Positions 1 to 10,242 of a DNA stretch of 64,000 bases are shown piece after piece. The position numbers and the translations under genes are program-made. The first letter of the stretch is position 1. Each line of letters starts with the position of its first letter. The DNA is from Bacteroidota bacterium (GTDB lineage: Bacteria > Bacteroidota > Bacteroidia > Chitinophagales > Chitinophagaceae), in the NCBI GenBank assembly GCA_026391435.1, contig JAPLEJ010000005.1:62001-126000 (forward strand), written 5' to 3'. The notes beneath the pieces are model-generated. The model was given only the letters and a program-made list of their open reading frames with translations. It had not been told where the DNA came from and ran no database searches.

Positions 1-162
1 GTAGAAGTAATTTATCAAACCATTGAGGATTTACATGAGTGTTGTCCTACCAATACAGGCGATTGGTATTTTACAGGAAACTATCCTACGCCAGGTGGTA
101 ATAAAGTTTGTAACAAAGCTTTTGTGAACTTTATGGAAGGTAAAAATGTAAGAGGTTATTAA
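1..162 (+). CDS. C-terminal fragment, probably amidophosphoribosyltransferase (PurF-like)
   Basis: Frame 1 is open to TAA at 160-162; tail ...DWYFTGNYPTPGGNKVCNKAFVNFMEGKNVRGY resembles C-termini of Bacteroidota PurF-like proteins. Truncated by window edge. Confidence 0.5.
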   Translation, partial: VEVIYQTIEDLHECCPTNTGDWYFTGNYPTPGGNKVCNKAFVNFMEGKNVRGY

Positions 163-168
163 TAACCC

Positions 169-1233
169 TTATACGCGATAGCAAATAGCATTAATATTCA
201 TGCCTGCTCCTACAGAAGCGAAAATAACAATATCACCTTTGTTCAATTGATGTTCCTTATATTTTCCTCTTTTTACTAAGTCGTATAAAGTGGGGATAGT
301 GGCTACTGAACTATTTCCCAAATCATGAATGCTCATTGGCATTATATTTTCTGGAATGGTTCTAATATCATACAACTTAAATAAAGCCTTAATGAATCCT
401 TCATCCATTTTTTCATTGGCTTGGTGCAAAAAGAATTTTTTTACATCATGAATATCAATGCCTGCTTTTTCAATACATTCTTTCATGGCCAAAGGCACAT
501 TTTTAATGGCGTATTCATATACTTTTCGACCCTTCATTTTAATATAACGCGTCGCTTCCTCTCCCTCTGGATGATAAGACTTACCTAAGTACAAAAAATA
601 AGTTTCATCCACGCAATGACTTTGAACACTGGAAGCTAAAATGCCACTTGTGCTTGTGGTATCGCCTTCAACGATACATGCTCCAGCACCATCACTAAAA
701 ATCATACTATCTCTATCATGGCTATCTACGACTCTGCTTAAAATTTCGGCACCAATGACCAAGCATCGTTTAGCCATACCTGATTTAATAAAAGAATCTG
801 CCTGTATTACTCCTTGAATCCAACCGGGGCAACCAAATAAAATATCATAAGCCACACAGTTCGGGTTTTTAATACCCAATTGATGTTTTACCCTTGAAGC
901 AATTGCAGGAATGGTATCTGTTTGAATTGTTCCGGGCAATACATTACCAAAATTATGGGCTACAATGATTTGATCAATGGTTTCAGGATCTATACCCGCA
1001 TCTTCAATTGCCATTTGTGCAGCTTTGGTTGCCATCTCCGAAGTATTCATATTTTCTTCGGCATACCTTCGCTCATAGATACCCGTTATGTCCTTAAACT
1101 TTTCAAATATTTCGGCATTAGGTGTTTTAATCAATTCGCCATCCTCTCCATAAAAGGTATGATCTTCAAAAGATTGATTGGTTTTAATAATGCTAGGAAT
1201 ATAACTTCCTGTTCCGCTTATGATGGTTGCCAT
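169..1233 (-). CDS. 3-oxoacyl-ACP synthase III (KAS III/FabH-like) family protein
   Basis: 354 aa; Cys (DILFGCPGW), His (FFLHQANEKMDEG) and Asn (LGNSSVATIP) triad motifs of thiolase-fold KAS III. Confidence 0.85.
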   Translation of the reverse strand: MATIISGTGSYIPSIIKTNQSFEDHTFYGEDGELIKTPNAEIFEKFKDITGIYERRYAEENMNTSEMATKAAQMAIEDAGIDPETIDQIIVAHNFGNVLPGTIQTDTIPAIASRVKHQLGIKNPNCVAYDILFGCPGWIQGVIQADSFIKSGMAKRCLVIGAEILSRVVDSHDRDSMIFSDGAGACIVEGDTTSTSGILASSVQSHCVDETYFLYLGKSYHPEGEEATRYIKMKGRKVYEYAIKNVPLAMKECIEKAGIDIHDVKKFFLHQANEKMDEGFIKALFKLYDIRTIPENIMPMSIHDLGNSSVATIPTLYDLVKRGKYKEHQLNKGDIVIFASVGAGMNINAICYRV

Positions 1234-1292
1234 TTAGAGGGGCTTTAGTAAGCAATGTTTGTGTAAAGCTAAGGTAAGCTTAATATATAATG

Positions 1293-2390
1293 TTAAATGT
1301 ATTTATCGCCTTTATGTCGTTTCACTTCTGCCACATATTCTTTGATAGACTGTTCTTTTTCTTTACTACAAATGAGTAATACATCTTTGGTATCCACTAT
1401 AATAAAATCATCTAAACCTTGGACTACTACTAGTTTATCCTTAGGTGCATTTATCATACACTTGGTAGCATCAATCACAATTACATTGTCTGAAGCAACT
1501 GCATTGCCAAAATAATCTTTTTCAATATTTTCATAAGCACTATTCCATGTACCTAAATCACTCCATCCAAAACTAGATGGGATAACAAATACATTATCCG
1601 CCTTTTCCATAATAGCAATGTCAATTGAAATATTCGTACACTGCGGATATATTTTTTGAATTGCTTTTGCTTCATCTGGCGTGTTGAAGAATTGTTTTTG
1701 CTGATCAAACAATTCATACATTTCTGGTTGGTTGATTTCAAAAGCAGTTAATATGGTAGATACTTTCCAAGCAAAAATACCTGCGTTCCATAAAAAATCG
1801 CCACTTGCTAAAAAAGAGGCTGCAATTTCTAAATCAGGTTTTTCGGTAAATGTTTTTACTTTATAAATACCCTTGGCTACTTCGAGGCCTTCGTATTGAA
1901 TATAACCATATCCCGTATTGGGATGCGTAGGCTTGATACCTAGGGTAGCTAAGGCTTTTATATTCGCAACAAAGTCAAGTGCTTGTAGCGTAATTTTTTG
2001 AAAATTATCTTCTTCTAAAATTAAATGATCACTAGGGGCAACAACAAAACAAGCTTCTGGATCAATTTGATTTAATTTGAATGATATATAAGCAATACAA
2101 GGGGCTGTATTTTTTTTACTAGGCTCTGCTAATATATTTTGAACAGGTAAGTTGGGCAATTGTTTTTTTACGATATCTACATATTCTTCCGATGTCACTA
2201 TATATATATTCTCCTCGGGTATAAATTTTGTGTATCTATCGTAAGTCCATTGTATTAAAGTTTTACCGGTATTTAATACATCCAAAAATTGCTTGGGAAA
2301 CGAAGTCCTGCTCATTGGCCAAAAGCGACTTCCTATTCCTCCTGCCATAATCGCAACATAATGATGTTTATTTTTCATATCAGCGCTCAT
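1293..2390 (-). CDS. manC: mannose-1-phosphate guanylyltransferase
   Basis: 365 aa; AIMAGGIGSRFWPMSR nucleotidyltransferase signature, VAPSDHLI, FTEKPD, WNAGIF motifs. Confidence 0.9.
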   Translation of the reverse strand: MSADMKNKHHYVAIMAGGIGSRFWPMSRTSFPKQFLDVLNTGKTLIQWTYDRYTKFIPEENIYIVTSEEYVDIVKKQLPNLPVQNILAEPSKKNTAPCIAYISFKLNQIDPEACFVVAPSDHLILEEDNFQKITLQALDFVANIKALATLGIKPTHPNTGYGYIQYEGLEVAKGIYKVKTFTEKPDLEIAASFLASGDFLWNAGIFAWKVSTILTAFEINQPEMYELFDQQKQFFNTPDEAKAIQKIYPQCTNISIDIAIMEKADNVFVIPSSFGWSDLGTWNSAYENIEKDYFGNAVASDNVIVIDATKCMINAPKDKLVVVQGLDDFIIVDTKDVLLICSKEKEQSIKEYVAEVKRHKGDKYI

Positions 2391-2396
2391 TGTTTT

Positions 2397-3383
2397 TTAT
2401 AAAATACCTTCCTTCATTAAATCATGAATATGGATTATTCCTAAATATTGTTTGTCCTTCGCTACAATAAGTTGGCTGATGTCCTTTTGTTCCATCATTG
2501 CTAAAGCTTCAACGGCTAATGCAGTGGGCAAAATAGTGGCAGGTCCTTTATGATAAATATCTTGTGCAGTTAAATGTTGGATACTATTATGTTGCTCTAA
2601 CATACGGCGAATATCACCATCGGTAATAATACCCAATACATTGTTATCGGCATCTGTAATAACAGTAGCACCTAATCTATTTTTTGAAATATCAATAATC
2701 ACATCCTTGATACTTGTTTCCTTTTTAACACAGGGTTTGGAATTCGTGTCAGCCATTTTTTGGACAGTCAATGTTAGCCTTTTGCCCAAATTGCCACCTG
2801 GATGAAACTGTGCAAATTGTATGGCGCTAAATTGTTTCATTTCCATTAAACATACTGCAATGATATCGCCCATCACCATTTGAGCAGTGGTGGAGGAAGT
2901 AGGTGCTAAATTATTAATACAGGCTTCTTTTTCAACCGTCGTATCAATGATAAAATCAGATTGTAGTGCCAAAAAGCTTTGTTTATTTCCCACCATACCA
3001 ATAAGGGTATTTCCAAACTGCTTTATTAATTGCACTAAGCTTTTGATCTCTGGACTCTCCCCGCTTTTACTTATAACAAAGACAATGTCATTGGATTGAA
3101 TCATTCCAGAGTCACCATGGATGGCTTCGGCTGCATGAAGGTATAGGGCAGGGGTACCCGTTGAATTAAAAGTGGCTACTATTTTTTGTGCTATGATCGC
3201 GCTTTTACCAATACCACTCACCACCACCCTTCCTTTGCTGTTTAAAATAGCATTGACTGCCTGCTCAAAGGAGGCATCTATAAAACTATTTAATTCATTT
3301 ATGGCACCTGATTCAATCGCTAAAGCTTTTTTAGCAATAGATATAATGTTTTCTTTCATATTTGATTTTCGCGACATTGTCAA
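2397..3383 (-). CDS. kdsD: KpsF/GutQ-type arabinose-5-phosphate isomerase (SIS + CBS domains); real start may be the ATG at 3377
   Basis: SIS domain (GIGKSAIIAQKI, SKSGESPEI), FHPGGNLGKRL, C-terminal CBS pair (ITDGDIRRML). An upstream TAACTTTG box spaced like its neighbours suggests start at 3377. Confidence 0.88.
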   Translation of the reverse strand: MTMSRKSNMKENIISIAKKALAIESGAINELNSFIDASFEQAVNAILNSKGRVVVSGIGKSAIIAQKIVATFNSTGTPALYLHAAEAIHGDSGMIQSNDIVFVISKSGESPEIKSLVQLIKQFGNTLIGMVGNKQSFLALQSDFIIDTTVEKEACINNLAPTSSTTAQMVMGDIIAVCLMEMKQFSAIQFAQFHPGGNLGKRLTLTVQKMADTNSKPCVKKETSIKDVIIDISKNRLGATVITDADNNVLGIITDGDIRRMLEQHNSIQHLTAQDIYHKGPATILPTALAVEALAMMEQKDISQLIVAKDKQYLGIIHIHDLMKEGIL

Positions 3384-3555
3384 TTCTGACGGGACAAAGT
3401 TAATGTTTCATACACTTTACGCCTCAATTTTTAAGAATTTGCTAAAATGAGTCTATTTTTTAAAAAAGGGCATCCAATTGAACCTTTCATGCATTATTTT
3501 CGTTAACTTAATGGAAGTTCACTTTATACAATAGGTTGATTCTAAGATAATTATA

Positions 3556-5808
3556 ATGGCGACTACAAAAAAAACCATCTCCAAAGCCCCTAAAATCCCT
3601 AAAAATGATAGGTCACTGGATAAAGCATCACTTTTAAGTGCTTTGTCGGATCATTTTGGATTTTCTGAATTTAAAGGAACACAGGAAAAGGCAATCACAT
3701 CTTTAATGAGTGGCCGTGACACTTTTGTGATCATGCCCACCGGCGGTGGCAAGAGTTTGTGTTATCAATTACCTGCATTAGTATTACCTGGTTGCGCGAT
3801 TGTGGTATCTCCCTTGATTGCGTTAATGAAAAATCAAGTGGACTTAGTGAGAGGGTATAGTGAAAATGAAGAAGTGGCACACTTTTTAAATTCTTCATTA
3901 AATAAAGGACAAATTAAAATTGTAAAAGAGGATTTGATTAGTGGTAAAACTAAATTATTGTATGTCGCACCTGAAACTTTAACCAAACAAGAGAACCTTG
4001 ATTTTTTTAGTGATTTAACTATTTCCTTTTTTGCAGTAGATGAAGCGCATTGTATTTCAGAATGGGGTCATGACTTTAGACCCGAATATCGTCGCTTAAA
4101 AGAAATGATGGAAGAAATTAATTCTAGCGTTCCCATCATCGCATTAACTGCCACTGCTACACCCAAAGTACAAAGCGATATTGTTAAAAATTTAGCATTG
4201 CGTGATCCTGAGGTTTTAATAAGTTCCTTTAATCGTGCTAATTTATATTATGAAGTGCAGCCTAAAACTAAAAAGGAAGTCACTGTAAAAAGTATTGTAA
4301 AATATATTTCACAACACAAAGGCAAGAGTGGTATTATTTATACTTTAAACCGTAAAACCACCGAGGAATTAGCCGATTTATTATTAGCTAATAACATAAA
4401 AGCAGTTGCTTATCATGCTGGTTTAGATCAAAAACTGAGAGCACTTAGACAAGATCAGTTCTTAAATGAAGATGTGCAGGTAATCGTTGCTACCATTGCA
4501 TTTGGTATGGGTATTGATAAGCCAGACATTAGGTTTGTCATTCACTATAATATTCCTAAATCCATTGAAAATTATTATCAAGAAACAGGTCGTGCAGGAA
4601 GGGATGGGTTGGAAGGCAATTGTATTTTATACTACTCACATAAAGATGTATCAAAACTGGAACATTTTTTAAAAGATAAGCCATTAAGTGAACGTGAAGT
4701 GGGGTCTCAATTAATTGACGAAACAGTTGCGTTTTCGGAAAGCGGTGTTTGTAGACGACGCAGTTTATTACATTATTTTGGAGAGCCATGGCCACAAGAA
4801 TATTGTGGAAATTGTGATAACTGTTTGCACCCTAAGGAAAAAATTGAAGCAAAAGCACAATTGGTTAGTTTACTTCAAGTGATACAAGCATTGGATGAAA
4901 GATTTGTTGCTGAATATGTAGTGCAAATTGTATCTGGTGAATATACTCCGCAAATAGGTTTATACCGACATGAAAAATTGTCTGTATTTGGAATTGGAAA
5001 AGATTTTGACAATTTATTTTGGAATAGTTTGATACGTCAAGCGATGTTGGAACAAATGATTGAAAAAGATATTGAAGAATATGGTTTATTAAAATTAACG
5101 GACAAGGGCAAAAAATATTTAAAAAAACCAGGCCCATTTAAATTTATTTTAAATACTGTTTTTGATGACAATGCAGAAGATGATGATGAAAATGAATCTA
5201 ATGTAGGTGCTGCAGCTGATGATAAGTTGTTTGAAATGCTTAAAAGTTTAAGACAAACCGAAGCTAAAAAAATAGGACTACCGCCCTTTGTCATTTTCCT
5301 TGAAAATTCATTACAGGATATGGCCACTTTGTATCCCACTACTTTGGCTGAATTAGAGCGATGCCAAGGGGTGAGCAAGGGTAAGGCCATAAAATATGGA
5401 AAACCTTTTATTCAAATTATTGAGCAATACGTTGCAGACAATAATATTGAAAAGCCGGATGATTTTATCATGCGGTCGGTGGCGAATAAGTCTAATAATA
5501 AAATCTATATCATACAAAATGTAGATAAAAAAATTCCATTGGAAACCATTGCAAAAAATAAGGATCTAAAACTAGAAGCATTATTGGAGGAAATGGAGAC
5601 CATTGCGGCCAGCGGTACCAAATTAAATTTGGATTATGCCATTGATGAGTGGTTAGATGAATATGATCAAGCAGAAATTTTAGACTACTTTAAAAACTGT
5701 GATACTTCCTCTTTGCAGATTGCGCAGGAAGAATTAAGCGATAATGACTATAGCTGGGAACAGCTAAAAATAATGCGCATTAAATTTTTAAGCGTAGTAG
5801 GAAATTAA
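3556..5808 (+). CDS. recQ: ATP-dependent DNA helicase RecQ
   Basis: 750 aa; PTGGGKSLCYQLPA Walker A, DEAHCISEWGHDFRPEY, Zn-binding Cys (YCGNCDNC), RQC, HRDC and C-terminal helix-turn-helix region. Confidence 0.95.
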   Translation: MATTKKTISKAPKIPKNDRSLDKASLLSALSDHFGFSEFKGTQEKAITSLMSGRDTFVIMPTGGGKSLCYQLPALVLPGCAIVVSPLIALMKNQVDLVRGYSENEEVAHFLNSSLNKGQIKIVKEDLISGKTKLLYVAPETLTKQENLDFFSDLTISFFAVDEAHCISEWGHDFRPEYRRLKEMMEEINSSVPIIALTATATPKVQSDIVKNLALRDPEVLISSFNRANLYYEVQPKTKKEVTVKSIVKYISQHKGKSGIIYTLNRKTTEELADLLLANNIKAVAYHAGLDQKLRALRQDQFLNEDVQVIVATIAFGMGIDKPDIRFVIHYNIPKSIENYYQETGRAGRDGLEGNCILYYSHKDVSKLEHFLKDKPLSEREVGSQLIDETVAFSESGVCRRRSLLHYFGEPWPQEYCGNCDNCLHPKEKIEAKAQLVSLLQVIQALDERFVAEYVVQIVSGEYTPQIGLYRHEKLSVFGIGKDFDNLFWNSLIRQAMLEQMIEKDIEEYGLLKLTDKGKKYLKKPGPFKFILNTVFDDNAEDDDENESNVGAAADDKLFEMLKSLRQTEAKKIGLPPFVIFLENSLQDMATLYPTTLAELERCQGVSKGKAIKYGKPFIQIIEQYVADNNIEKPDDFIMRSVANKSNNKIYIIQNVDKKIPLETIAKNKDLKLEALLEEMETIAASGTKLNLDYAIDEWLDEYDQAEILDYFKNCDTSSLQIAQEELSDNDYSWEQLKIMRIKFLSVVGN

Positions 5809-5815
5809 ACCAGCA

Positions 5816-6871
5816 CTATTTGTTACTGTATGGTTGTCCAACGCTTAAATAGGTATTGACTCTTTCTGCCACATTGTTTCGAACACTTAAATAAAATAAA
5901 TTATAATCTGCAAAATGGTAGTTAGGCGGATTGTATAAAAAACTTCCAAAAAAATGTGGTTTTTTAATCCAAAGTATACCTTCGTGATTGATTGCACCTG
6001 ATACTTGAGGGGTAATTTTTTTATAATTATATAAAACAGAACCTGGATTATCTTTTTGTTCTACACTTGTGATTTCATCACTCCAACTTAAAGGATTGGT
6101 GACAATAGATTTGTAAGTTTCTATACCAACCCAATCAGGGGTATCGCCATCCTTAAAAGTGCGCCAAGCACATATACATCCAGTGGAAGTGGGCTTAGCA
6201 CAAGGCTTTAATTGGGTATAGTCGGCCGGATTAATCGTCATTCCAACTACATAAGCTGCCACTAATTTTTTAGCCAGTGGTTGATTGTCAAAAAATTCTT
6301 TCAATAATCTTTTCGCATGAGTAGATCCTTGACTATGTGAAGCAATAATCATTGGTCGTCCATTATTATCATGTGCAATATAATATTCAAAAGCCTTTTT
6401 AACATCTTGGTATGCTAATTCAAAAGCAGCCATTGCTTTTAGGGTATCGGCATGTCCAATGGGTGAATAAGATTTAATATGCGCCTGACGATATCTTGGC
6501 GCAAAAACCCTACCTGCAATATTAAATATACTAGCCTGGTTCAAAATGGTACCGTAATCAGTAATGATATTTGTTTTAATATCCTTCATGGAAGCGTTCC
6601 AGCCATAAGGTTTTGCAGTATCTAGATAGGTGGTAGGGTGAACAAAAAAAACATCCACTTTATCTTGAGGTTGAAATTGATTGGCTAATACTTCTGGAAG
6701 GCTATCCGAAGGGTCTTTTTTGTTGGGATGGGCTGCCCAGTAAATCAAATTACTATAATCCGGAACATCGCTATATCCCTCTTTTTCGTAAATGGGCGAA
6801 AACTTAGTAAAATTATTTTGAGCACAGCTGCTCATTATCAATAAAAGGAGGGTGAATTTTACAAAACGCAT
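5816..6871 (-). CDS. DUF3089-type alpha/beta-hydrolase-like lipoprotein
   Basis: Lipobox-like IMSSC near N-terminus; IIASHSQGS nucleophile-elbow-like motif; DVFFVHPTTYLD N-terminal region typical of DUF3089. Confidence 0.7.
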   Translation of the reverse strand: MRFVKFTLLLLIMSSCAQNNFTKFSPIYEKEGYSDVPDYSNLIYWAAHPNKKDPSDSLPEVLANQFQPQDKVDVFFVHPTTYLDTAKPYGWNASMKDIKTNIITDYGTILNQASIFNIAGRVFAPRYRQAHIKSYSPIGHADTLKAMAAFELAYQDVKKAFEYYIAHDNNGRPMIIASHSQGSTHAKRLLKEFFDNQPLAKKLVAAYVVGMTINPADYTQLKPCAKPTSTGCICAWRTFKDGDTPDWVGIETYKSIVTNPLSWSDEITSVEQKDNPGSVLYNYKKITPQVSGAINHEGILWIKKPHFFGSFLYNPPNYHFADYNLFYLSVRNNVAERVNTYLSVGQPYSNK

Positions 6872-7013
6872 AAGCTTAATTTAATATACTATAAGTAGAC
6901 AGCAAAGTTAAATATAAAATAAGAAAAAGGGTCCTCCCTCCTGTGTATAATGTTAAATTAATTTATGGATGGTATCTGTGAAAAATATTTTATTTTTAGG
7001 TTAAAGTACGCCA

Positions 7014-8279
7014 TTGCCCATTTTTCGTCATATCTCTTTTTTACGTGCTGTATTTAATTATAGTATTACCGCTTTTGGAGGGCCTCAAGTAGCAGTCGCC
7101 TTGATGCAAAATCAATTTGTTGAAAAACGAAAAGAGGTCAGTTCGGAAGAATTATTGGAATACAATGCCTTTTGTCAGTTATTACCTGGGGCCTCATCTA
7201 CCCAAACCATTATTTTGATTGCTTATAAAAGAGGAGGCACTTTACTTGCTTTTTTAACTTTATTAGTTTGGATTTTACCTGCTACTTTTTTGATGGCCTC
7301 CTTAGCTATTTTGACAACGCGCATCGAGCTCACACAAGGACTAAAGATGGTGGCATTATTACAACCCATGGCGATTGGATTTTTAGCAAGCGCGGGTTTG
7401 TTATTATATAAAAAAGCAGTTCAAAGCACTATTACTTTTTTTATATTTTTATTTGCTTGCATCATCACTTTTATTGGTTTTAAAACACCATGGACCATTC
7501 CCATCATTATAGTATTAGCGGGTGTCATCACTAATTTTAGTAGTAAAAGAATTCCCAATGATGGACCAGCCCCTAAAAAAGTAAAATGGAGCAGTTTATT
7601 TATTTTTATTTTATTGTTTGTATTTGCTGGAATTTTATCAGAGCAATCAACAAGACATCAATGGAAATATCAAAAAGCATTTAATTTATTTGAAAATAAT
7701 TATCGTTTTGGTAGTTTGGTTTTTGGAGGAGGCGATGTACTTATTCCTATGATGTATGAACAGTATGTCAGTAGGCCCAATTCCGATAGGGTGAAAAAAA
7801 ATAAACGAGATGTTTTAAAATTATCAAGTACTGAATTTTTAACAGGCTCTGGATTTGTGAGGGCAATACCAGGCCCCATTTTTTCAATAGCAAGTTATAC
7901 AGGCGCTGTTGTATTTAAAGATAAAGGGGTTGCTTGGCAAATAACAGGCGCCATTATCGCAAGCGTAGGTGTATTTTTACCAAGCTTTTTAATTGTATTA
8001 TTCTTTTTTCCACTTTGGCAGATGTTACAAAAATTTGCTGTCTTTTATAGATCTTTAGAAGGCATTCATGCATCCATTGTTGGAATCATGATCGGGGCCA
8101 CTTTTTATTTAATTAAGGATATTACAATACAATTACAACAGGCAAGCGTGTCTGATTATCTAACTTATCCTTTGGTTTTTGTTATAAGTACTTATTTATT
8201 ATATCAACATAAGTTAGCGCCACAATGGATTGCTTTATGTTGTTTTTGTCTTGGAGGAATAATTCACTTTTTAAATTAA
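7014..8279 (+). CDS. chromate transporter (CHR) family protein, TTG start
   Basis: 421 aa polytopic; FGGPQVAVALMQ...EELLEYNAFCQLLPGASSTQ and second half FGGGDVLIPMM...FLTGSGFVRAIPGPIFSIASYTGA, characteristic two-domain CHR repeats. Confidence 0.85.
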   Translation: MPIFRHISFLRAVFNYSITAFGGPQVAVALMQNQFVEKRKEVSSEELLEYNAFCQLLPGASSTQTIILIAYKRGGTLLAFLTLLVWILPATFLMASLAILTTRIELTQGLKMVALLQPMAIGFLASAGLLLYKKAVQSTITFFIFLFACIITFIGFKTPWTIPIIIVLAGVITNFSSKRIPNDGPAPKKVKWSSLFIFILLFVFAGILSEQSTRHQWKYQKAFNLFENNYRFGSLVFGGGDVLIPMMYEQYVSRPNSDRVKKNKRDVLKLSSTEFLTGSGFVRAIPGPIFSIASYTGAVVFKDKGVAWQITGAIIASVGVFLPSFLIVLFFFPLWQMLQKFAVFYRSLEGIHASIVGIMIGATFYLIKDITIQLQQASVSDYLTYPLVFVISTYLLYQHKLAPQWIALCCFCLGGIIHFLN

Positions 8280-8350
8280 AAGGTAAAAACCTGTTAATTG
8301 TATACTAGGTAGGCTTTTTTAATGTTTCCTTCCTTAATATTGCAATCATA

Positions 8351-9082
8351 ATGAATAAAAGCGCTGTCGTCCTTCTTTTTAGTACACTATTTTATGGTGC
8401 ACAATTGAATGCGCAGACCATGACCATTAGCGGAAATGTATATGATATTTCTGGCTTGATGCCGATTGAATCAGTGATGGTATATAGTTCGACTAGCCAT
8501 GCAGTTACCGATTCTTTAGGTAGATATCTGATTACAGTTAAAGTAAAAGATTCACTTTGGTTTTCCTTATTTGGAAGGAATACACAAAAATATGCTATTG
8601 ACACTATCGACGACCTCCATCATTTTAATATCATGATACATGTTGCTGGCTTTGATTTGCCAGAAGTGAGCGTTCGTAATTCCTACTATAAACTAGATTC
8701 TATACAAAATAGAGCAGATTATGCAACCTATTTTAATTATCGTCCTCCGGCATTAAAAATGAGTACTAATCAAAACTTTTTTGGTCCAAATGGATTAACC
8801 TTTGGGTTTGATTTAGATGAAATTATTAATTCGTTCCGTACTAAGCGAAATAGGAACTCTCAATATTTGCAGAATAGATTATTGGTACAGGAGCAAGAAA
8901 AATATGTGAACTACCGATTTACGAAAAGATTTGTCGAAAAATTAACCCATTTAGAGGGGGTAGATTTAGATAAATTTATGACATTCTGTAGGCCGGATTA
9001 TACTTTTTTAGGCCTATTAAACGACTTAGAATTAGGGTTGTATATTCAAAAAAAGTATATATCCTTCAAAAAAGGAACGTAA
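8351..9082 (+). CDS. carboxypeptidase-like regulatory-domain secreted protein
   Basis: Signal peptide then ISGNVYDISGLMPIESVMVYSSTSHAVTDSLGRYLITV, a CarboxypepD_reg-like N-terminal fold. Confidence 0.6.
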   Translation: MNKSAVVLLFSTLFYGAQLNAQTMTISGNVYDISGLMPIESVMVYSSTSHAVTDSLGRYLITVKVKDSLWFSLFGRNTQKYAIDTIDDLHHFNIMIHVAGFDLPEVSVRNSYYKLDSIQNRADYATYFNYRPPALKMSTNQNFFGPNGLTFGFDLDEIINSFRTKRNRNSQYLQNRLLVQEQEKYVNYRFTKRFVEKLTHLEGVDLDKFMTFCRPDYTFLGLLNDLELGLYIQKKYISFKKGT

Positions 9083-9156
9083 TTGTCTGCCATTCATCTA
9101 TTTAGTTGCTTATAAAAGCATTTTTTGGCTATCTTTAAAGCTAAAATTGTTTTGCT

Positions 9157-10206
9157 TTGAGAAAAATAAACCTACTCGTAATAACTGCCTTGTGGTTAGC
9201 TATTGGATGTTCTAAAATGCCCAAGTCGGTTGATAAATTTAATTCGAATACACCGGTATCGGTGGATATAGCTGTGATCGAAAATCAAATCATAGATAAG
9301 TCAATTGAAGTCAATGGATCAGTATTAGCCACTGATTATATCGACATTCATCCTGAGACCAATGGCCGTATTGTTTTTTTACAAATCCCAGAAGGTAAAA
9401 TGGTACAAGCGGGTACTGTTTTAGCAAAGTTAAATGATGCTGATTTACAAGCACAATTGGAAAAAATTAAGGTACAATTGGAATTAGCCAATATCAATGA
9501 GCAACGAAATAAACAATTATTAAATGTGAAAGGCATTAATCAAAGCGATTATGATATTTCATTACAACAAGTAAAAAGTTTTAAAGCCGATCTTGCTTAT
9601 ACACAATCTTTAATAGATAAGACCATTGTCAAAGCGCCTTTTACAGGTCAGCTTGGTTTAAGACAAGTGAGTTTAGGAGCCTATATTAATAATGCGTCTA
9701 CCATTGCTTCACTTCAAAAGGTAGATCAATTAAAAGTAGATTTTACATTACCCGAAGTATATCAAAATTTTATTAAAATTGGTAAAAAAGTAAAAATCCA
9801 AAGCATTAGTGGAGGTAATACTATTTTTACAGCAAATGTTTTTGCAATTGAGCCCCAAATTATTGCAACTTCAAGAAATATTAAAGTGCGTGCCAATTTA
9901 CAAGGAAAATTATTACCTGGTTCTTATGTTAAAGTAGCATTAGGTGAAAATGAACAAAAGCCTACCATTATGGTTCCTGCTAATGTGGTCATACCCGATT
10001 CTAGAAATAAACAATTGTCTATTGTGCAAGGAGGTATTGCGAAATTAATAGATATCGAAACTGGTTTCAGAACTAATTCATCTGTTGAAATTACGAAAGG
10101 TTTAAAAGTAGGAGACAGTATTATAGTCTCTGGTATGCTGTTTGTAAGACAAGGAAGTTCGGTTAAAGTAACTAAAACGGTTAAGCTAACTGACATCACC
10201 AAATAA
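9157..10206 (+). CDS. RND efflux periplasmic adaptor (membrane fusion) lipoprotein, TTG start
   Basis: Lipobox LAIGC; biotinyl-lipoyl-like hairpin (GRIVFLQIPEGKMVQAGTVLAKLNDADLQAQL), APFTGQLGLRQVSLGAYI. Confidence 0.88.
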   Translation: MRKINLLVITALWLAIGCSKMPKSVDKFNSNTPVSVDIAVIENQIIDKSIEVNGSVLATDYIDIHPETNGRIVFLQIPEGKMVQAGTVLAKLNDADLQAQLEKIKVQLELANINEQRNKQLLNVKGINQSDYDISLQQVKSFKADLAYTQSLIDKTIVKAPFTGQLGLRQVSLGAYINNASTIASLQKVDQLKVDFTLPEVYQNFIKIGKKVKIQSISGGNTIFTANVFAIEPQIIATSRNIKVRANLQGKLLPGSYVKVALGENEQKPTIMVPANVVIPDSRNKQLSIVQGGIAKLIDIETGFRTNSSVEITKGLKVGDSIIVSGMLFVRQGSSVKVTKTVKLTDITK

Positions 10207-10242
10207 TTAATTGCATTAAATTGTTATAATAAGTTATCATAG

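Noticed and set aside
922-1248. 108-aa plus-strand ORF
   Set aside because: Antisense to the KAS III gene; no recognisable motif.
1275-1300. Shared string ATAATGTTAAAT at about 1283 and about 6947, possible dispersed repeat
   Set aside because: Short, AT-rich, two copies only; compatible with chance.
5037-5390. 117-aa minus-strand ORF
   Set aside because: Antisense inside recQ.
8280-8325. Possible terminator after the chromate transporter gene (ACCT...AGGT...TTTTTT)
   Set aside because: Only a 4-bp stem with a long loop; too weak to call.
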